Positions 1 through 10,477 are shown, counted from the first letter of the stretch. The stretch: DNA of 43,910 nt from Zeimonas sp039807785 (GCA_039807785.1 JBDHRX010000006.1:1-43910), one strand, 5' to 3'. Translations and numbers: made by a program. Notes: generated by a model not told the origin, from the letters alone.

Positions 1-1
1 C

Positions 2-715
2 GAGCACGGCGCCCGAGTGCTGGGCGCGCTCGCCGGACGGCGCGCCCGCCCGGCGCGCGGCGATGCGGCCGGCGGCGGCGCGGCGGCCTCGCTGGAAGTC
101 CTCACCCACTGCAATGCCGGCCGGATCGCCACCGTCGACCACGGGACCGCGCTGGCGCCGATCTACCGCCTGCACGCGCAGGGCGTGCCGGTGCACGTCT
201 GGGTCGACGAGACGCGCCCGCGCAACCAGGGCGCCGCGCTCACCGCCTGGGAGCTCGCCGAACGCGGGATCGCCCACACCGTGGTGGTCGACAACGCCGG
301 CGGCCTGCTGATGATGCAGGGGCGCGTCGACGCGGTGATCGTGGGCTGCGATCGCGTGGCGGCCAACGGTGACGTCGCGAACAAGGTCGGCACCTACCTG
401 AAGGCGCTGGCCGCGCGCGACAACGAGGTGCCGTTCTACGTCGCCTGCCCGATGTCGACGATCGACCCCGACACGCCGGACGGGGCATCGATCCCGATCG
501 AGTCGCGCGATGCGCGCGAGGTGACGCACCTCGCGGGCGTGCTCGACGACGGCGTCCGCGCCAGCGTGCGCATCGTTCCCGAGGGCAGCGCGGTCGCCAA
601 CCCGGCGTTCGACATCACGCCGGCGCGGCTGGTCACTGCGCTGGTGACCGAGCGCGGCGTCTGCGCCGCTTCGGCCGCCGGGTTGCGCGCGCTGCTCGGT
701 GGAGGGGTCGGATGA
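2..715 (+). CDS. mtnA: S-methyl-5-thioribose-1-phosphate isomerase, C-terminal part
   Basis: The enzyme interconverts 5-methylthioribose 1-phosphate and 5-methylthioribulose 1-phosphate in the cytoplasm (methylthioadenosine salvage); homologues also accept 5-deoxyribose 1-phosphate. The reading frame is open to the left edge, so the start lies outside the window. Two family motifs are clear: THCNAG (Cys codon at 110-112) and GCDRVAANGD (Asp codon at 350-352). They are exactly 80 residues apart, the spacing of the catalytic Cys160 and Asp240 of Bacillus MtnA, so about 120 residues are missing upstream. The tail DITPARLVTALVTERG is typical of the family C-terminus. Its stop overlaps the start of the aldolase gene by 4 nt, so the two are probably co-translated. 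Identification is firm; the true substrate is inferred. Confidence 0.93.
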   Translation, partial: EHGARVLGALAGRRARPARGDAAGGGAAASLEVLTHCNAGRIATVDHGTALAPIYRLHAQGVPVHVWVDETRPRNQGAALTAWELAERGIAHTVVVDNAGGLLMMQGRVDAVIVGCDRVAANGDVANKVGTYLKALAARDNEVPFYVACPMSTIDPDTPDGASIPIESRDAREVTHLAGVLDDGVRASVRIVPEGSAVANPAFDITPARLVTALVTERGVCAASAAGLRALLGGGVG

Positions 716-1425
716 GCGCGGGCCCGGGCAGCGAGGACGACGCCCGCGCGGCGATCGTCGATGCGGCGCGCCGGATGAACGCGCTGGGCATCAACCACGG
801 GCGCGCCGGCAACGTGTCGATGCGGTGGCACCGGGGCGGGGCCGACGGGCTGCTGGTCACGCCGAGCGCGCTCGCCTACGACGCGATGGGAATCGACGAC
901 CTCGTCTGGCTGCCGGTCGCGACGCCGCCCGGCGAGCAGGCCGGCGCCGAGCAGCCGGCGAGCCGGGACGGGGCCCGGCTGCCGTCCTCCGAATGGCGGC
1001 TGCATCGCGACCTGTACGCTGCGCGCGGCGACGCGGGCGCGATCGTGCACGCGCACGCGCCGTTCGCCACCACGCTGGCCTGCCTGCCGCGGATCCACGC
1101 CGAGGGCATCCCGGCGTTCCACTACATGATCGCGGTCGCCGGCGGCGACGACATCCGTTGCGCGCCGTACGCGACTTTCGGGTCCGCGGCGCTGTCGGAG
1201 GCGGCAGGCGCGGCGCTCGAGGGGCGCCGCGCCTGCCTGCTGGCCCAGCACGGGATGGTCGCGCTGGCTGCGTCGCTGGAGGCCGCGCTCGAGCTCGCGG
1301 TCGAGGTGGAGATGCTCGCCCGCGTGTACTGGCAGGCGCTGCAGGTCGGCGAGCCGGCGCGGCTCGACGCCGCGGCGATGGCCGCGGTGCATGCGCGCTT
1401 CGCGCGCTATCGCCCGGACCCCTGA
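712..1425 (+). CDS. class II aldolase/adducin family protein, probable methylthioribulose/5-deoxyribulose 1-phosphate aldolase
   Basis: 237-residue class II (zinc) aldolase. Seen: the phosphate-binding GNVSMRW at about 34-40 and TPSAL at 50-54, the catalytic-acid region SSEWRLH (Glu94), zinc ligands in HAHAP (His113, His115) and the third His in QHGMVA (His180), matching the FucA arrangement. The ATGA overlap with mtnA argues for use of MtnA's ketose-phosphate product. Two family activities fit: MtnB-type dehydration (universal methionine salvage) or Ald2/FucA-type cleavage to dihydroxyacetone phosphate plus an aldehyde (DHAP shunt). No other methionine-salvage genes (mtnC, mtnD) follow; uvrA is next and convergent. 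That makes the aldolase reading somewhat more likely, but mtnK or mtnD could lie left of the window. Confidence 0.82.
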   Translation: MSAGPGSEDDARAAIVDAARRMNALGINHGRAGNVSMRWHRGGADGLLVTPSALAYDAMGIDDLVWLPVATPPGEQAGAEQPASRDGARLPSSEWRLHRDLYAARGDAGAIVHAHAPFATTLACLPRIHAEGIPAFHYMIAVAGGDDIRCAPYATFGSAALSEAAGAALEGRRACLLAQHGMVALAASLEAALELAVEVEMLARVYWQALQVGEPARLDAAAMAAVHARFARYRPDP

Positions 1426-1434
1426 CGCGGTCTG

Positions 1435-1465
1435 GCGTTCCCGGCGTCAGCCAGCGTTCCGGACG

Positions 1466-1472
<7 letters not shown>
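1435..1472. repeat. 19-bp imperfect tandem duplication at the aldolase/uvrA junction
   Basis: Two adjacent 19-bp units, 1435-1453 and 1454-1472, share the pattern GCGTTCC.G.CGTCAGCC and differ at three positions. The second copy contains the uvrA stop codon (minus strand, 1466-1468). It fills the short space between convergent genes and looks like a slippage duplication. No function is evident. Confidence 0.7.
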
Positions 1473-4372
<2,900 letters not shown>

Positions 4373-4523
4373 CGGGTCGGAGGTCAATCGGCTAATATAA
4401 CCTTTAGCGAACGCTTACGTGATGCACCCCCCGTCCCCCGACTCCACGACCGGAGCCGACCCGGCCGCCGGCCTGCGGGCGGCGCGGCCGGAGCCCGGTT
4501 CGCCGCGCAGGCGGCGCGACCCG
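4373..4523. promoter_or_regulatory. divergent uvrA / yajR-like promoter region
   Basis: An AT-rich island (4391-4408) stands out here. The minus strand reads TATATT (4394-4399), a possible -10 for uvrA with a very short leader; the plus strand reads TAATAT (4393-4398), a possible -10 for the exporter gene. No convincing -35 was found for either. AGCG-AA-CGCT (4406-4415) is a small inverted repeat. If the exporter starts at the GTG at 4419, this spacer shrinks to 46 nt, one reason to prefer the ATG at 4524. Confidence 0.4.
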
Positions 4524-5714
4524 ATGACGCCGCTCGAACTGCGTTCGAGCGTGTCGCTCGCCTCGATCTTCGCGCTGCGGATGCTGGGCCTGTTCCTGAT
4601 CCTGCCGGTGTTCGCCGTGCACGCGCGCGGCATGCCCGGGGGCGACGACGCGGTGCTGATCGGGCTGGCGCTCGGCATCTACGGCCTCACCCAGGGCCTG
4701 CTGCAGATCCCGTTCGGGATGGCCTCCGATCGCTTCGGCCGCAAGCCGGTCATCGTGGCCGGTCTGCTGCTGTTCGCGGCGGGCAGCTTCGTCGCGGCCG
4801 GCGCCGGCGATCTCGTGACCACGGTGATCGGCCGCGCGATCCAGGGAGCCGGGGCGGTATCGGCCGCGGTCACCGCGCTGATCGCCGACAGCACGCGCGA
4901 GACGCAGCGTACCAAGGCGATGGCGATGGTCGGCGCGTCCATCGGCCTGACCTTCTCGCTGTCGCTGGTCGCCGCGCCGCTGCTCTACGCGGCGCTGGGC
5001 ATGGGCGGCATCTTCGCGCTCACCGGGCTGCTCGCGTTCGCGGCGATCGCGGTCGTCACGCTGGTCACGCCGGCTGCGCCGCCGGAGGCCGCGGCCGCCC
5101 CGGGCGGCGCCCGGACGCCGTTCGCGCGAATCCTGCTCGATCCCGACCTGTCGCGGCTGAACTTCGGCATCTTCGCGCTGCACGCGGTGCAGATGGCGAT
5201 GTTCGTCGTGCTGCCGGCCTGGCTCATCGACCGCGGCGGGCTGGCGCTCCCCGAGCACTGGAAGCTCTACCTGCCGGTGGTGCTGCTGTCGTTCGCGCTG
5301 ATGATGCCGCCGCTGCTCTGGAGCGAGCGCGCCGGGCGGCTGCGCGGACTGTTCCTCGCTGCGGTCGCGCTGCTGCTCGCGGTGCTGGTCCTGTTCGCGA
5401 CGCAGCCGGCCGGCCTAGTCCAGCTGGCGCTCTTGCTGCTGGCCTTCTTCGTGGGCTTCAATGTCCTCGAAGCCAGCCTGCCGTCGCTGGTGTCCCGGCT
5501 TGCGCCGGCGGACGCGAAGGGCACCGCGCTGGGCATCTACAACACCACCCAGTCGCTCGGGCTGTTCTTCGGCGGCATGCTGGGCGGCTGGGTACAGCGC
5601 GGCTGGGGCCAGTCCGCGGTGTTCGACGCCTGCGCCGTGCTGCTGGCGCTGTGGCTGCTGGTGGCCGTGCGCCAGCGGCGCTGGCCGGCCTCGGCGCAGG
5701 GGCGGGCGGCATGA
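4524..5714 (+). CDS. yajR: MFS transporter, YajR-like drug/proton antiporter core
   Basis: Inner-membrane major facilitator with 12 predicted segments (396 residues from this ATG). Seen: SLASIFALRMLGLFLILPVF in the first segment, then GIYGLTQGLLQIPFGMASDRFGRK, the family motif A between segments 2 and 3, and RTKAMAMVGASIGLTF; these align closely with E. coli YajR. The E. coli protein has an additional cytoplasmic YAM domain after segment 12. This one ends shortly after the last segment (LRQRRW-like tail), so that domain is absent. A GTG at 4419 and ATG at 4422 in frame would add about 35 Pro/Arg-rich residues not expected in the family; MTPLELR matches known N-termini. Substrate unknown. It sits between uvrA and ssb, a common betaproteobacterial arrangement with no obvious functional meaning. 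Confidence 0.85.
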   Translation: MTPLELRSSVSLASIFALRMLGLFLILPVFAVHARGMPGGDDAVLIGLALGIYGLTQGLLQIPFGMASDRFGRKPVIVAGLLLFAAGSFVAAGAGDLVTTVIGRAIQGAGAVSAAVTALIADSTRETQRTKAMAMVGASIGLTFSLSLVAAPLLYAALGMGGIFALTGLLAFAAIAVVTLVTPAAPPEAAAAPGGARTPFARILLDPDLSRLNFGIFALHAVQMAMFVVLPAWLIDRGGLALPEHWKLYLPVVLLSFALMMPPLLWSERAGRLRGLFLAAVALLLAVLVLFATQPAGLVQLALLLLAFFVGFNVLEASLPSLVSRLAPADAKGTALGIYNTTQSLGLFFGGMLGGWVQRGWGQSAVFDACAVLLALWLLVAVRQRRWPASAQGRAA

Positions 5715-5751
5715 AACAATCGGTTCCCGCGACATTTTCCTGGAGGGCAGC

Positions 5752-6240
5752 ATGGCTTCGGTGAACAAGGTGATCCTGATCGGCAATCTCGGCCGGGATC
5801 CTGAGACGCGCTACGCGCCCAGCGGCAGCGCGATCTGCAACGTGCGGCTCGCGACCACCCGCAACTGGAAGGACAAGGCCTCGGGAGAGCGGCGCGACGA
5901 GACCGAGTGGCACAGCGTCGTGTTCTACGACCGCCTGGCCGAGATCGCCGGCGAGTACCTGAAGAAGGGCCGGCCGGTCTACGTCGAGGGCCGGCTGAAG
6001 ACCCGCAAGTGGCAGGACAAGGACGGGCACGACCGCTACACCACCGAGATCATCGCCGAGTCGATGCAACTGCTCGGGTCGCGCGACGGCGCGGGCGGTG
6101 GCGCGGGCGGCGACGACGCCGGCTATTCGCGCGAGTCCGCGGGCGCGGCTGCGCCGCAGCGGGCGCCGGCGCGCGCCGGGGCACCGGCCGCCGGCAAGCC
6201 CGCGAACTTCGACGACATGGACGACGACATCCCGTTCTGA
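5752..6240 (+). CDS. ssb: single-stranded DNA-binding protein
   Basis: Homotetrameric OB-fold protein coating single-stranded DNA in replication, recombination and repair. The product has 162 residues: OB fold at about 1-110 (MASVNKVILIGNLGRDPE, then WHSVVFYDRLAEIAGEYLKKG), a Gly/Ala/Arg-rich flexible linker, and the acidic tip DDDIPF that binds partner proteins. The ATG at 5752 has GGAGG 5 nt upstream. A frame extends far upstream without a stop, but that part overlaps the exporter gene and has no SSB similarity. A hairpin follows the stop codon directly. Confidence 0.97.
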   Translation: MASVNKVILIGNLGRDPETRYAPSGSAICNVRLATTRNWKDKASGERRDETEWHSVVFYDRLAEIAGEYLKKGRPVYVEGRLKTRKWQDKDGHDRYTTEIIAESMQLLGSRDGAGGGAGGDDAGYSRESAGAAAPQRAPARAGAPAAGKPANFDDMDDDIPF

Positions 6241-6257
6241 GCCGGCGTCGCGCCGGC
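6241..6257 (+). terminator. GC hairpin directly after ssb
   Basis: GCCGGCG (6241-6247), loop TCG, CGCCGGC (6251-6257): a perfect 7-bp stem beginning at the first base after the ssb stop. No U-tract follows, so it may stabilise the transcript or act with Rho rather than terminate by itself. Confidence 0.4.
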
Positions 6258-6356
6258 GCCCCCGCGCCCGGCCGTTCCGGAAAGACCCCGGCGGCTGCGG
6301 TACCATTGCGGCCGCCGACGGCGCCGGGTGGCGCCGCGCACGAGGAGCGGTCGTCG

Positions 6357-6971
6357 ATGCAAGTGGTCTGCCTGGATCTCGAAGGCGTGCTGGTGCCGGA
6401 AATCTGGATCGAGTTCTCGCGCCGCACCGGCATCGCCGAGTTCTCGCGGACCACGCGCGACGAGCCCGACTACGACCGGCTGATGCGCTTTCGCCTCGAC
6501 CTGCTGGCGCGGCACGGGCTCCGGCTCCCGGACATCCAGCGGGTGATCGAGGGGATGGGCCCGATGCCCGGCGCGCGCGAGTTCCTCGACGACCTGCGCG
6601 CGCGCTTCCAGGTGCTGATCCTGTCGGACACGTTCTACGAGTTCGCCGACCCGCTGATGCACCAGCTCGGCCGCCCGACGCTGCTGTGCCACCGGCTCGA
6701 GGTGGACGCCGAGGGCGTGGTCCGCGACTACCGGCTGCGCATGCCGGACCAGAAGCGCGCCGCGGTGAACGCCCTGAAAGGGCTGAACTTCCGGGTGATC
6801 GCCGCCGGCGATTCCTACAACGACACCGGGATGCTGATGGCCGCCGACGCCGGCTTCTTCATCCACCCCCCGGAGTCGATCGTCGCCCGGTTCCCGCAGT
6901 TCCCGGTCACCCGCAGCTATGCCGAGCTGCGCGCGGCGATCGATTCGGCGGCGCAGCGCCTGCGCGGCTGA
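6357..6971 (+). CDS. thrH: bifunctional phosphoserine phosphatase / homoserine phosphotransferase, ThrH type
   Basis: HAD-superfamily cytoplasmic enzyme of 204 residues (Pseudomonas ThrH has 205). It dephosphorylates phosphoserine and can pass the phosphate to homoserine, linking serine and threonine synthesis. Seen: motif I CLDLEGVLVPEIW, with DxE in place of the usual HAD DxD as in ThrH; motif II in ILSDTFYEF; a lysine in the MPDQKRAAV region; motif IV GDSYNDTGML. The start ATG at 6357 has GAGGAG nine bases upstream. Long stretches (IEFSRRTGI, SDTFYEFADPLMHQLG, AAGDSYNDT) match ThrH rather than SerB. It appears to be a single-gene unit between a hairpin after ssb and the fmdB promoter. Confidence 0.93.
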   Translation: MQVVCLDLEGVLVPEIWIEFSRRTGIAEFSRTTRDEPDYDRLMRFRLDLLARHGLRLPDIQRVIEGMGPMPGAREFLDDLRARFQVLILSDTFYEFADPLMHQLGRPTLLCHRLEVDAEGVVRDYRLRMPDQKRAAVNALKGLNFRVIAAGDSYNDTGMLMAADAGFFIHPPESIVARFPQFPVTRSYAELRAAIDSAAQRLRG

Positions 6972-6974
6972 CCT

Positions 6975-7002
6975 CGCCCCTCAGGGCGGGGAATTTCCTT
7001 TA
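6975..7002 (+). terminator. possible intrinsic terminator after thrH
   Basis: Stem CGCCC (6975-6979) / GGGCG (6984-6988) with loop CTCA begins four bases after the thrH stop and is followed by a T-rich run (AATTTCCTTT, 6991-7000). The stem is short and the run interrupted, so termination would be partial. It overlaps the -10 of the next transcript. Confidence 0.45.
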
Positions 7003-7006
7003 TAAT
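7001..7006 (+). promoter_or_regulatory. consensus -10 element for the fmdB-DUF502-aspS unit
   Basis: A perfect TATAAT in an otherwise GC-rich region, 60 bp before the fmdB-like start. A -35 at the expected distance (about 6978-6983) is not recognisable because the thrH hairpin occupies it. Start of transcription would be near 7013. Confidence 0.5.
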
Positions 7007-7066
7007 TCAAGGTTTTCTCGCGTTCCCGCCGCCTCGCGCGGCTTCTTCCAGCGGGATGCTTGCGCC

Positions 7067-7405
7067 ATGCCGATCTACGCCTATCGTTGCGACCGCTGCG
7101 GCATCGAGAAGGACGTGCTGCAGAAACTCTCCGAAGCGCCTCTCACGGTATGCCCCGAGTGCGGGGCCGAGGCTTTCCACAAGCGGCTGACCGCCCCGGC
7201 GTTCCAGCTCAAGGGCAGCGGCTGGTACGTCACCGACTTCCGCGACAACGGCAAGAAGGACGCGAAGGCCGGCGCGTCGGGCGAGGCCAAGCCTGCCGAC
7301 GCGACGTCGTCCGGATCCAAGCCCGAGGCGAGCACCGGCGCCGCCGCTGCGCCGGCCTCCGCGCCGGCCGCCGCGGCGCCCGCGGCCGGCGCCAAGTCGG
7401 ACTGA
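7067..7405 (+). CDS. FmdB-type zinc-ribbon protein
   Basis: Small putative regulatory zinc-ribbon protein (112 residues). Seen: MPIYAYRCDRCG at the N-terminus and CPECG, together the four-Cys zinc knuckle of the FmdB/CxxC_CxxC_SSSS family; then KRLTAPAFQLKGSGWYVTDF, the usual end of the conserved part. Residues from about 63 on are Lys/Asp then almost pure Ala/Pro/Gly/Ser low complexity (about 35 residues), presumably disordered. The molecular role of this family is not established. It lies directly before DUF502 and aspS, a linkage conserved in betaproteobacteria. No strong ribosome site precedes the ATG. Confidence 0.88.
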   Translation: MPIYAYRCDRCGIEKDVLQKLSEAPLTVCPECGAEAFHKRLTAPAFQLKGSGWYVTDFRDNGKKDAKAGASGEAKPADATSSGSKPEASTGAAAAPASAPAAAAPAAGAKSD

Positions 7406-7413
7406 AGCGGGCC

Positions 7414-7518
7414 GGATCGAGCCGGAACGCATCGAGCCGGGAAGGGTCGAATCGGGAAGGGTCGGGCCGGGCAGGGTCGAATCGAGAACCGTCGAGTCGA
7501 AGATCATCGAATCGAGAA
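7414..7518 (+). repeat. 15-bp tandem repeat, seven copies, in the fmdB/DUF502 spacer
   Basis: Seven contiguous 15-bp units start at 7414, 7429, 7444, 7459, 7474, 7489 and 7504. The shared pattern is GGRTCGARYCGRRAA, with the fifth and sixth units more degraded. The array begins 8 nt after the fmdB stop and ends 20 nt before the DUF502 start, just before an AAGGAAG ribosome site. It fills nearly the whole spacer. A second array with a closely similar 15-bp unit occurs at 25517-25576. Confidence 0.85.
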
Positions 7519-7538
7519 AAGGAAGCGGGCACGCCACG

Positions 7539-8165
7539 ATGCGGAAGTACCTGGTCACCGGGCTGCTGATCTGGGTGCCGCTCGCGATCACGCTGTGGGT
7601 CCTCGACCTCATCGTGACCACGATGGACCGGACGCTGCTGCTGCTCCCGGTGCATTGGCATCCGCACGCCCTGTTCGGGCGCGACATCCCGGGCCTGGGC
7701 GTGGTCCTGACGGTGCTGGTGGTCGCGCTCACCGGCCTGCTCGCCCGCAACTTCATCGGCGAGCGGCTGGTGGCCTACTGGGAGGCCCTGCTCGGGCGGA
7801 TCCCGATCGTCCGCTCGATCTATTCGAGCGTGAAGCAGGTCAGCGACACGATCCTGTCGCCGAACGGCCAGGCCTTCCGGCGCGCGCTGCTGGTCCAGTA
7901 CCCGCGCCCCAACGTCTGGACCATCGCGTTCCAGACCGGCGCGCCGGCCGACGAAGTCCGGCGCCGGGTAGGCGTCGAGATGGTGTCGGTCTACGTGCCG
8001 ACGACGCCGAACCCGACCTCGGGCTTCTTCCTGATGGTTCCGCGCACGGAAACCATCGATCTGGGCATGAGCGTCGACGAGGCGCTGAAATATGTGGTGT
8101 CGATGGGCGTGGTCGCACCGACCGACCGCGGCGCCACCGGCGGCGCCCCGACGCACGGCGAATGA
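7539..8165 (+). CDS. DUF502 family membrane protein
   Basis: 208-residue inner-membrane protein of unknown function. Seen: a hydrophobic segment at about 4-27 (YLVTGLLIWVPLAITLWVL), a second at about 52-72 (GLGVVLTVLVVALTGLLARN), then the conserved soluble part with IPIVRSIYSSVKQVSDTI, PRPNVWTIAF and VPTTPNPTSGFF, all hallmarks of DUF502. The C-terminus is a short polar tail. It lies between fmdB-like and aspS and its stop is 14 nt before the aspS start, so it is probably co-transcribed with aspS. An AAGGAAG site lies about 15 nt before the start. Confidence 0.9.
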   Translation: MRKYLVTGLLIWVPLAITLWVLDLIVTTMDRTLLLLPVHWHPHALFGRDIPGLGVVLTVLVVALTGLLARNFIGERLVAYWEALLGRIPIVRSIYSSVKQVSDTILSPNGQAFRRALLVQYPRPNVWTIAFQTGAPADEVRRRVGVEMVSVYVPTTPNPTSGFFLMVPRTETIDLGMSVDEALKYVVSMGVVAPTDRGATGGAPTHGE

Positions 8166-8179
8166 AACGGAGAACATCG

Positions 8180-9976
8180 ATGCGCAGTTGCTACACCGGC
8201 CAGGTTTCCGCCGAGCATCTCGACCAGGTGGTGACGCTGTTCGGGTGGGTCCATCGCCGCCGCGATCACGGCGGCGTGATCTTCATCGACCTGCGCGATC
8301 GCGAGGGGCTCGCGCAGGTGGTCTGCGATCCGGACCGCGCACAGGTGTTCGCGGTGGCCGAGCGCATCCGCAACGAGTACTGCGTCAAGGTGGCCGGCAA
8401 GGTGCGCCGCCGCCCCGAGGGCACGGCGAATCCGAACATCCGCAGCGGCGAGATCGAGGTGCTGTGCCAGGAACTCGAGATCCTGAACGCCTCGGTCACG
8501 CCGCCGTTCCAGCTCGACGACGAGAACCTCTCCGAGACCACGCGCCTGACGCACCGCGTGCTCGATCTGCGCCGCGCGCCGATGCAGCAGAACCTGATGC
8601 TGCGCTACCGGGTCGCGATGGAGGTGCGCAAGTACCTCGACGCGCTGGGCTTCGTCGACATCGAGACGCCGATGCTCACCAAGTCGACCCCCGAGGGCGC
8701 GCGCGACTACCTGGTGCCGTCGCGCGTCAACGCCGGGCAGTTCTTCGCGCTGCCGCAGTCGCCGCAGCTCTTCAAGCAGTTGCTGATGGTCGCAGGCTTC
8801 GACCGCTACTACCAGATCACGAAGTGCTTTCGCGACGAGGACCTGCGCGCCGATCGCCAGCCCGAGTTCACCCAGATCGACTGCGAGACCTCGTTCCTCG
8901 CCGAGGGCGAGATCCGGGAGATCTTCGAGGACATGATCCGGGTCGTGTTCCGCAACGCGATCGGCGTCGAGCTGCCGGCGCCGTTCCCGACCATGCCCTA
9001 CGCCGAGGCGATGCGCCTGTACGGTTCCGACAAGCCCGACCTGCGCGTGCGGCTCGCCTTCACCGACCTGACCGACGTGATGAAGGACGTCGACTTCAAG
9101 GTCTTCAGCGCCGCGGCCAACGCCGAGGGCGGGCGGGTGGTCGCGCTGCGGGTTCCCGGCGGCGGCGAGATGACCCGCAGCGAGATCGACGGCTACGGCC
9201 AGTTCGTCGCCATCTACGGCGCCAGGGGCCTCGCCTGGATCAAGGTCAACGACGCGTCCAAGGGGCGCGACGGCCTGCAGTCGCCCATCGTCAAGAACCT
9301 GCACGACGCCGCGATCGCCGCGCTGCTCGAGCGCACCGGCGCGGCCAGCGGCGACCTGGTCTTCTTCGGCGCCGACCGTGCGAAGGTGGTCAACGACGCG
9401 ATCGGCGCGCTGCGCACGAAGATCGGTCATTCCGAGTTCGGCCGGCGCACCGGATTGCTCGAGGCGGGCTGGAAGCCGCTGTGGGTGACCGACTTCCCGA
9501 TGTTCGAGTACGACGAGGAGGACGACCGCTGGGTTGCGGTGCATCATCCGTTCACCTCGCCGAAGGACGGCCACGAGGACCTGATGGAGACCGATCCCGG
9601 GCACTGCCTGGCCAAGGGCTACGACATGGTCCTCAATGGCTGGGAGATCGGCGGCGGGTCGGTGCGCATCCACCGCGAGGAGGTGCAGAGCAAGGTGTTC
9701 CGCGCGTTGAAGATCGGGCCGGACGAGGCGCGCGCGAAGTTCGGGTTCCTGCTCGACGCGCTTCAGTACGGCGCACCCCCGCATGGCGGGATCGCGTTCG
9801 GCCTCGACCGGATCGTCACGATGATGGCCGGCGCCGAGTCGATCCGCGACGTGATCGCGTTTCCCAAGACCCAGCGCGCGCAATGCCTGCTGACGCAGGC
9901 GCCGTCGGCGGTCGACGAGAAGCAGCTGCGCGAGCTGCACATCCGCCTGCGCGTCCAGGAGCCGGCCAAGGCCTGA
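8180..9976 (+). CDS. aspS: aspartyl-tRNA synthetase, non-discriminating signature
   Basis: Bacterial-type class IIb synthetase (598 residues) charging tRNA-Asp. Seen: N-terminal OB fold (VTLFGWVHRRRDHGG), class II motif 2 (CFRDEDLRADRQPEFTQID), the inserted GAD domain in the middle, and motif 3 (GIAFGLDRIVTMM). His30 in RRRDHGG and Gly81 in RPEGT correspond to the residues reported in Pseudomonas AspRS to permit charging of tRNA-Asn as well; the E. coli discriminating enzyme has Leu at the first site. This implies Asn-tRNA made by GatCAB transamidation. The start at 8180 has GGAG seven bases upstream; an ATG at 8162 is in frame but adds MKRRTS. Confidence 0.97.
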   Translation: MRSCYTGQVSAEHLDQVVTLFGWVHRRRDHGGVIFIDLRDREGLAQVVCDPDRAQVFAVAERIRNEYCVKVAGKVRRRPEGTANPNIRSGEIEVLCQELEILNASVTPPFQLDDENLSETTRLTHRVLDLRRAPMQQNLMLRYRVAMEVRKYLDALGFVDIETPMLTKSTPEGARDYLVPSRVNAGQFFALPQSPQLFKQLLMVAGFDRYYQITKCFRDEDLRADRQPEFTQIDCETSFLAEGEIREIFEDMIRVVFRNAIGVELPAPFPTMPYAEAMRLYGSDKPDLRVRLAFTDLTDVMKDVDFKVFSAAANAEGGRVVALRVPGGGEMTRSEIDGYGQFVAIYGARGLAWIKVNDASKGRDGLQSPIVKNLHDAAIAALLERTGAASGDLVFFGADRAKVVNDAIGALRTKIGHSEFGRRTGLLEAGWKPLWVTDFPMFEYDEEDDRWVAVHHPFTSPKDGHEDLMETDPGHCLAKGYDMVLNGWEIGGGSVRIHREEVQSKVFRALKIGPDEARAKFGFLLDALQYGAPPHGGIAFGLDRIVTMMAGAESIRDVIAFPKTQRAQCLLTQAPSAVDEKQLRELHIRLRVQEPAKA

Positions 9977-10011
9977 CGGCGGGCGGCCGGGAGCAGCGGC
10001 GCGGAGCGGGC

Positions 10012-10473
10012 ATGGCGGGCACCAAGATCCCGGAGTCGGTGCTGGTCGTGATCCACGCGCCGGACCTGCGCGTGCTGCTGCTCGAGCGCGCCGACCATCC
10101 CGGTTTCTGGCAGTCGGTCACCGGCAGCAAGGAGCACGTCGACGAGCCGCTCGCCGAGACCTGCCGGCGCGAGGTGCTTGAGGAGACCGGGGTCGACGCG
10201 ACGCGGCACGCGCTGACCGACTGGCGGCTCGAGAACCGCTACGAGATCTACGTGCACTGGCGGCATCGCTATCCCGACGGCGTGACGCACAACGTCGAGC
10301 ACGTATTCGGGCTGCTGCTCCCCTCGGCGCAGCCGGTCCGGATCGCGCCGCGCGAGCACCTGCGCTACGAATGGCTGCCGTGGGAGCAGGCCGCCGAGCG
10401 CTGCTTCTCGTGGAGCAACGCCGAAGCGATCCGCGATCTGCCGCGCCGTGTCGGGCAGCCGGGAGGGCGGTAG
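10012..10473 (+). CDS. nudB: dihydroneopterin triphosphate diphosphatase (Nudix)
   Basis: Removes pyrophosphate from dihydroneopterin triphosphate in folate synthesis; cytoplasmic. The protein has 153 residues (E. coli NudB has 150). The Nudix box is complete: G38, then REVLEETGV with REXXEE, and the N-terminal KIPESVLVVIHAP and GFWQSVTGSKE are NudB-specific. GGAG lies five bases before the ATG. It follows aspS by 35 nt, the same order as in many beta- and gammaproteobacteria, and is followed 4 nt later by the phosphatase/nuclease gene. Confidence 0.93.
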   Translation: MAGTKIPESVLVVIHAPDLRVLLLERADHPGFWQSVTGSKEHVDEPLAETCRREVLEETGVDATRHALTDWRLENRYEIYVHWRHRYPDGVTHNVEHVFGLLLPSAQPVRIAPREHLRYEWLPWEQAAERCFSWSNAEAIRDLPRRVGQPGGR

Positions 10474-10477
10474 CGCG

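Noticed and set aside
4419..4523. N-terminal extension of the YajR-like exporter from GTG 4419
   Set aside because: Adds 35 Pro/Arg-rich residues before the conserved start and would leave almost no room for the divergent promoters.
4373..5751. SOS (LexA) boxes before uvrA or ssb
   Set aside because: No CTGT-N8-ACAG pattern in either upstream region.
7414..7518. Array considered as a CRISPR
   Set aside because: The 15-bp units are contiguous without spacers, and no cas gene is near.
7991..9940. 649-codon frame antisense to aspS
   Set aside because: Shadow of the aspS frame; no ribosome site or recognisable domain.
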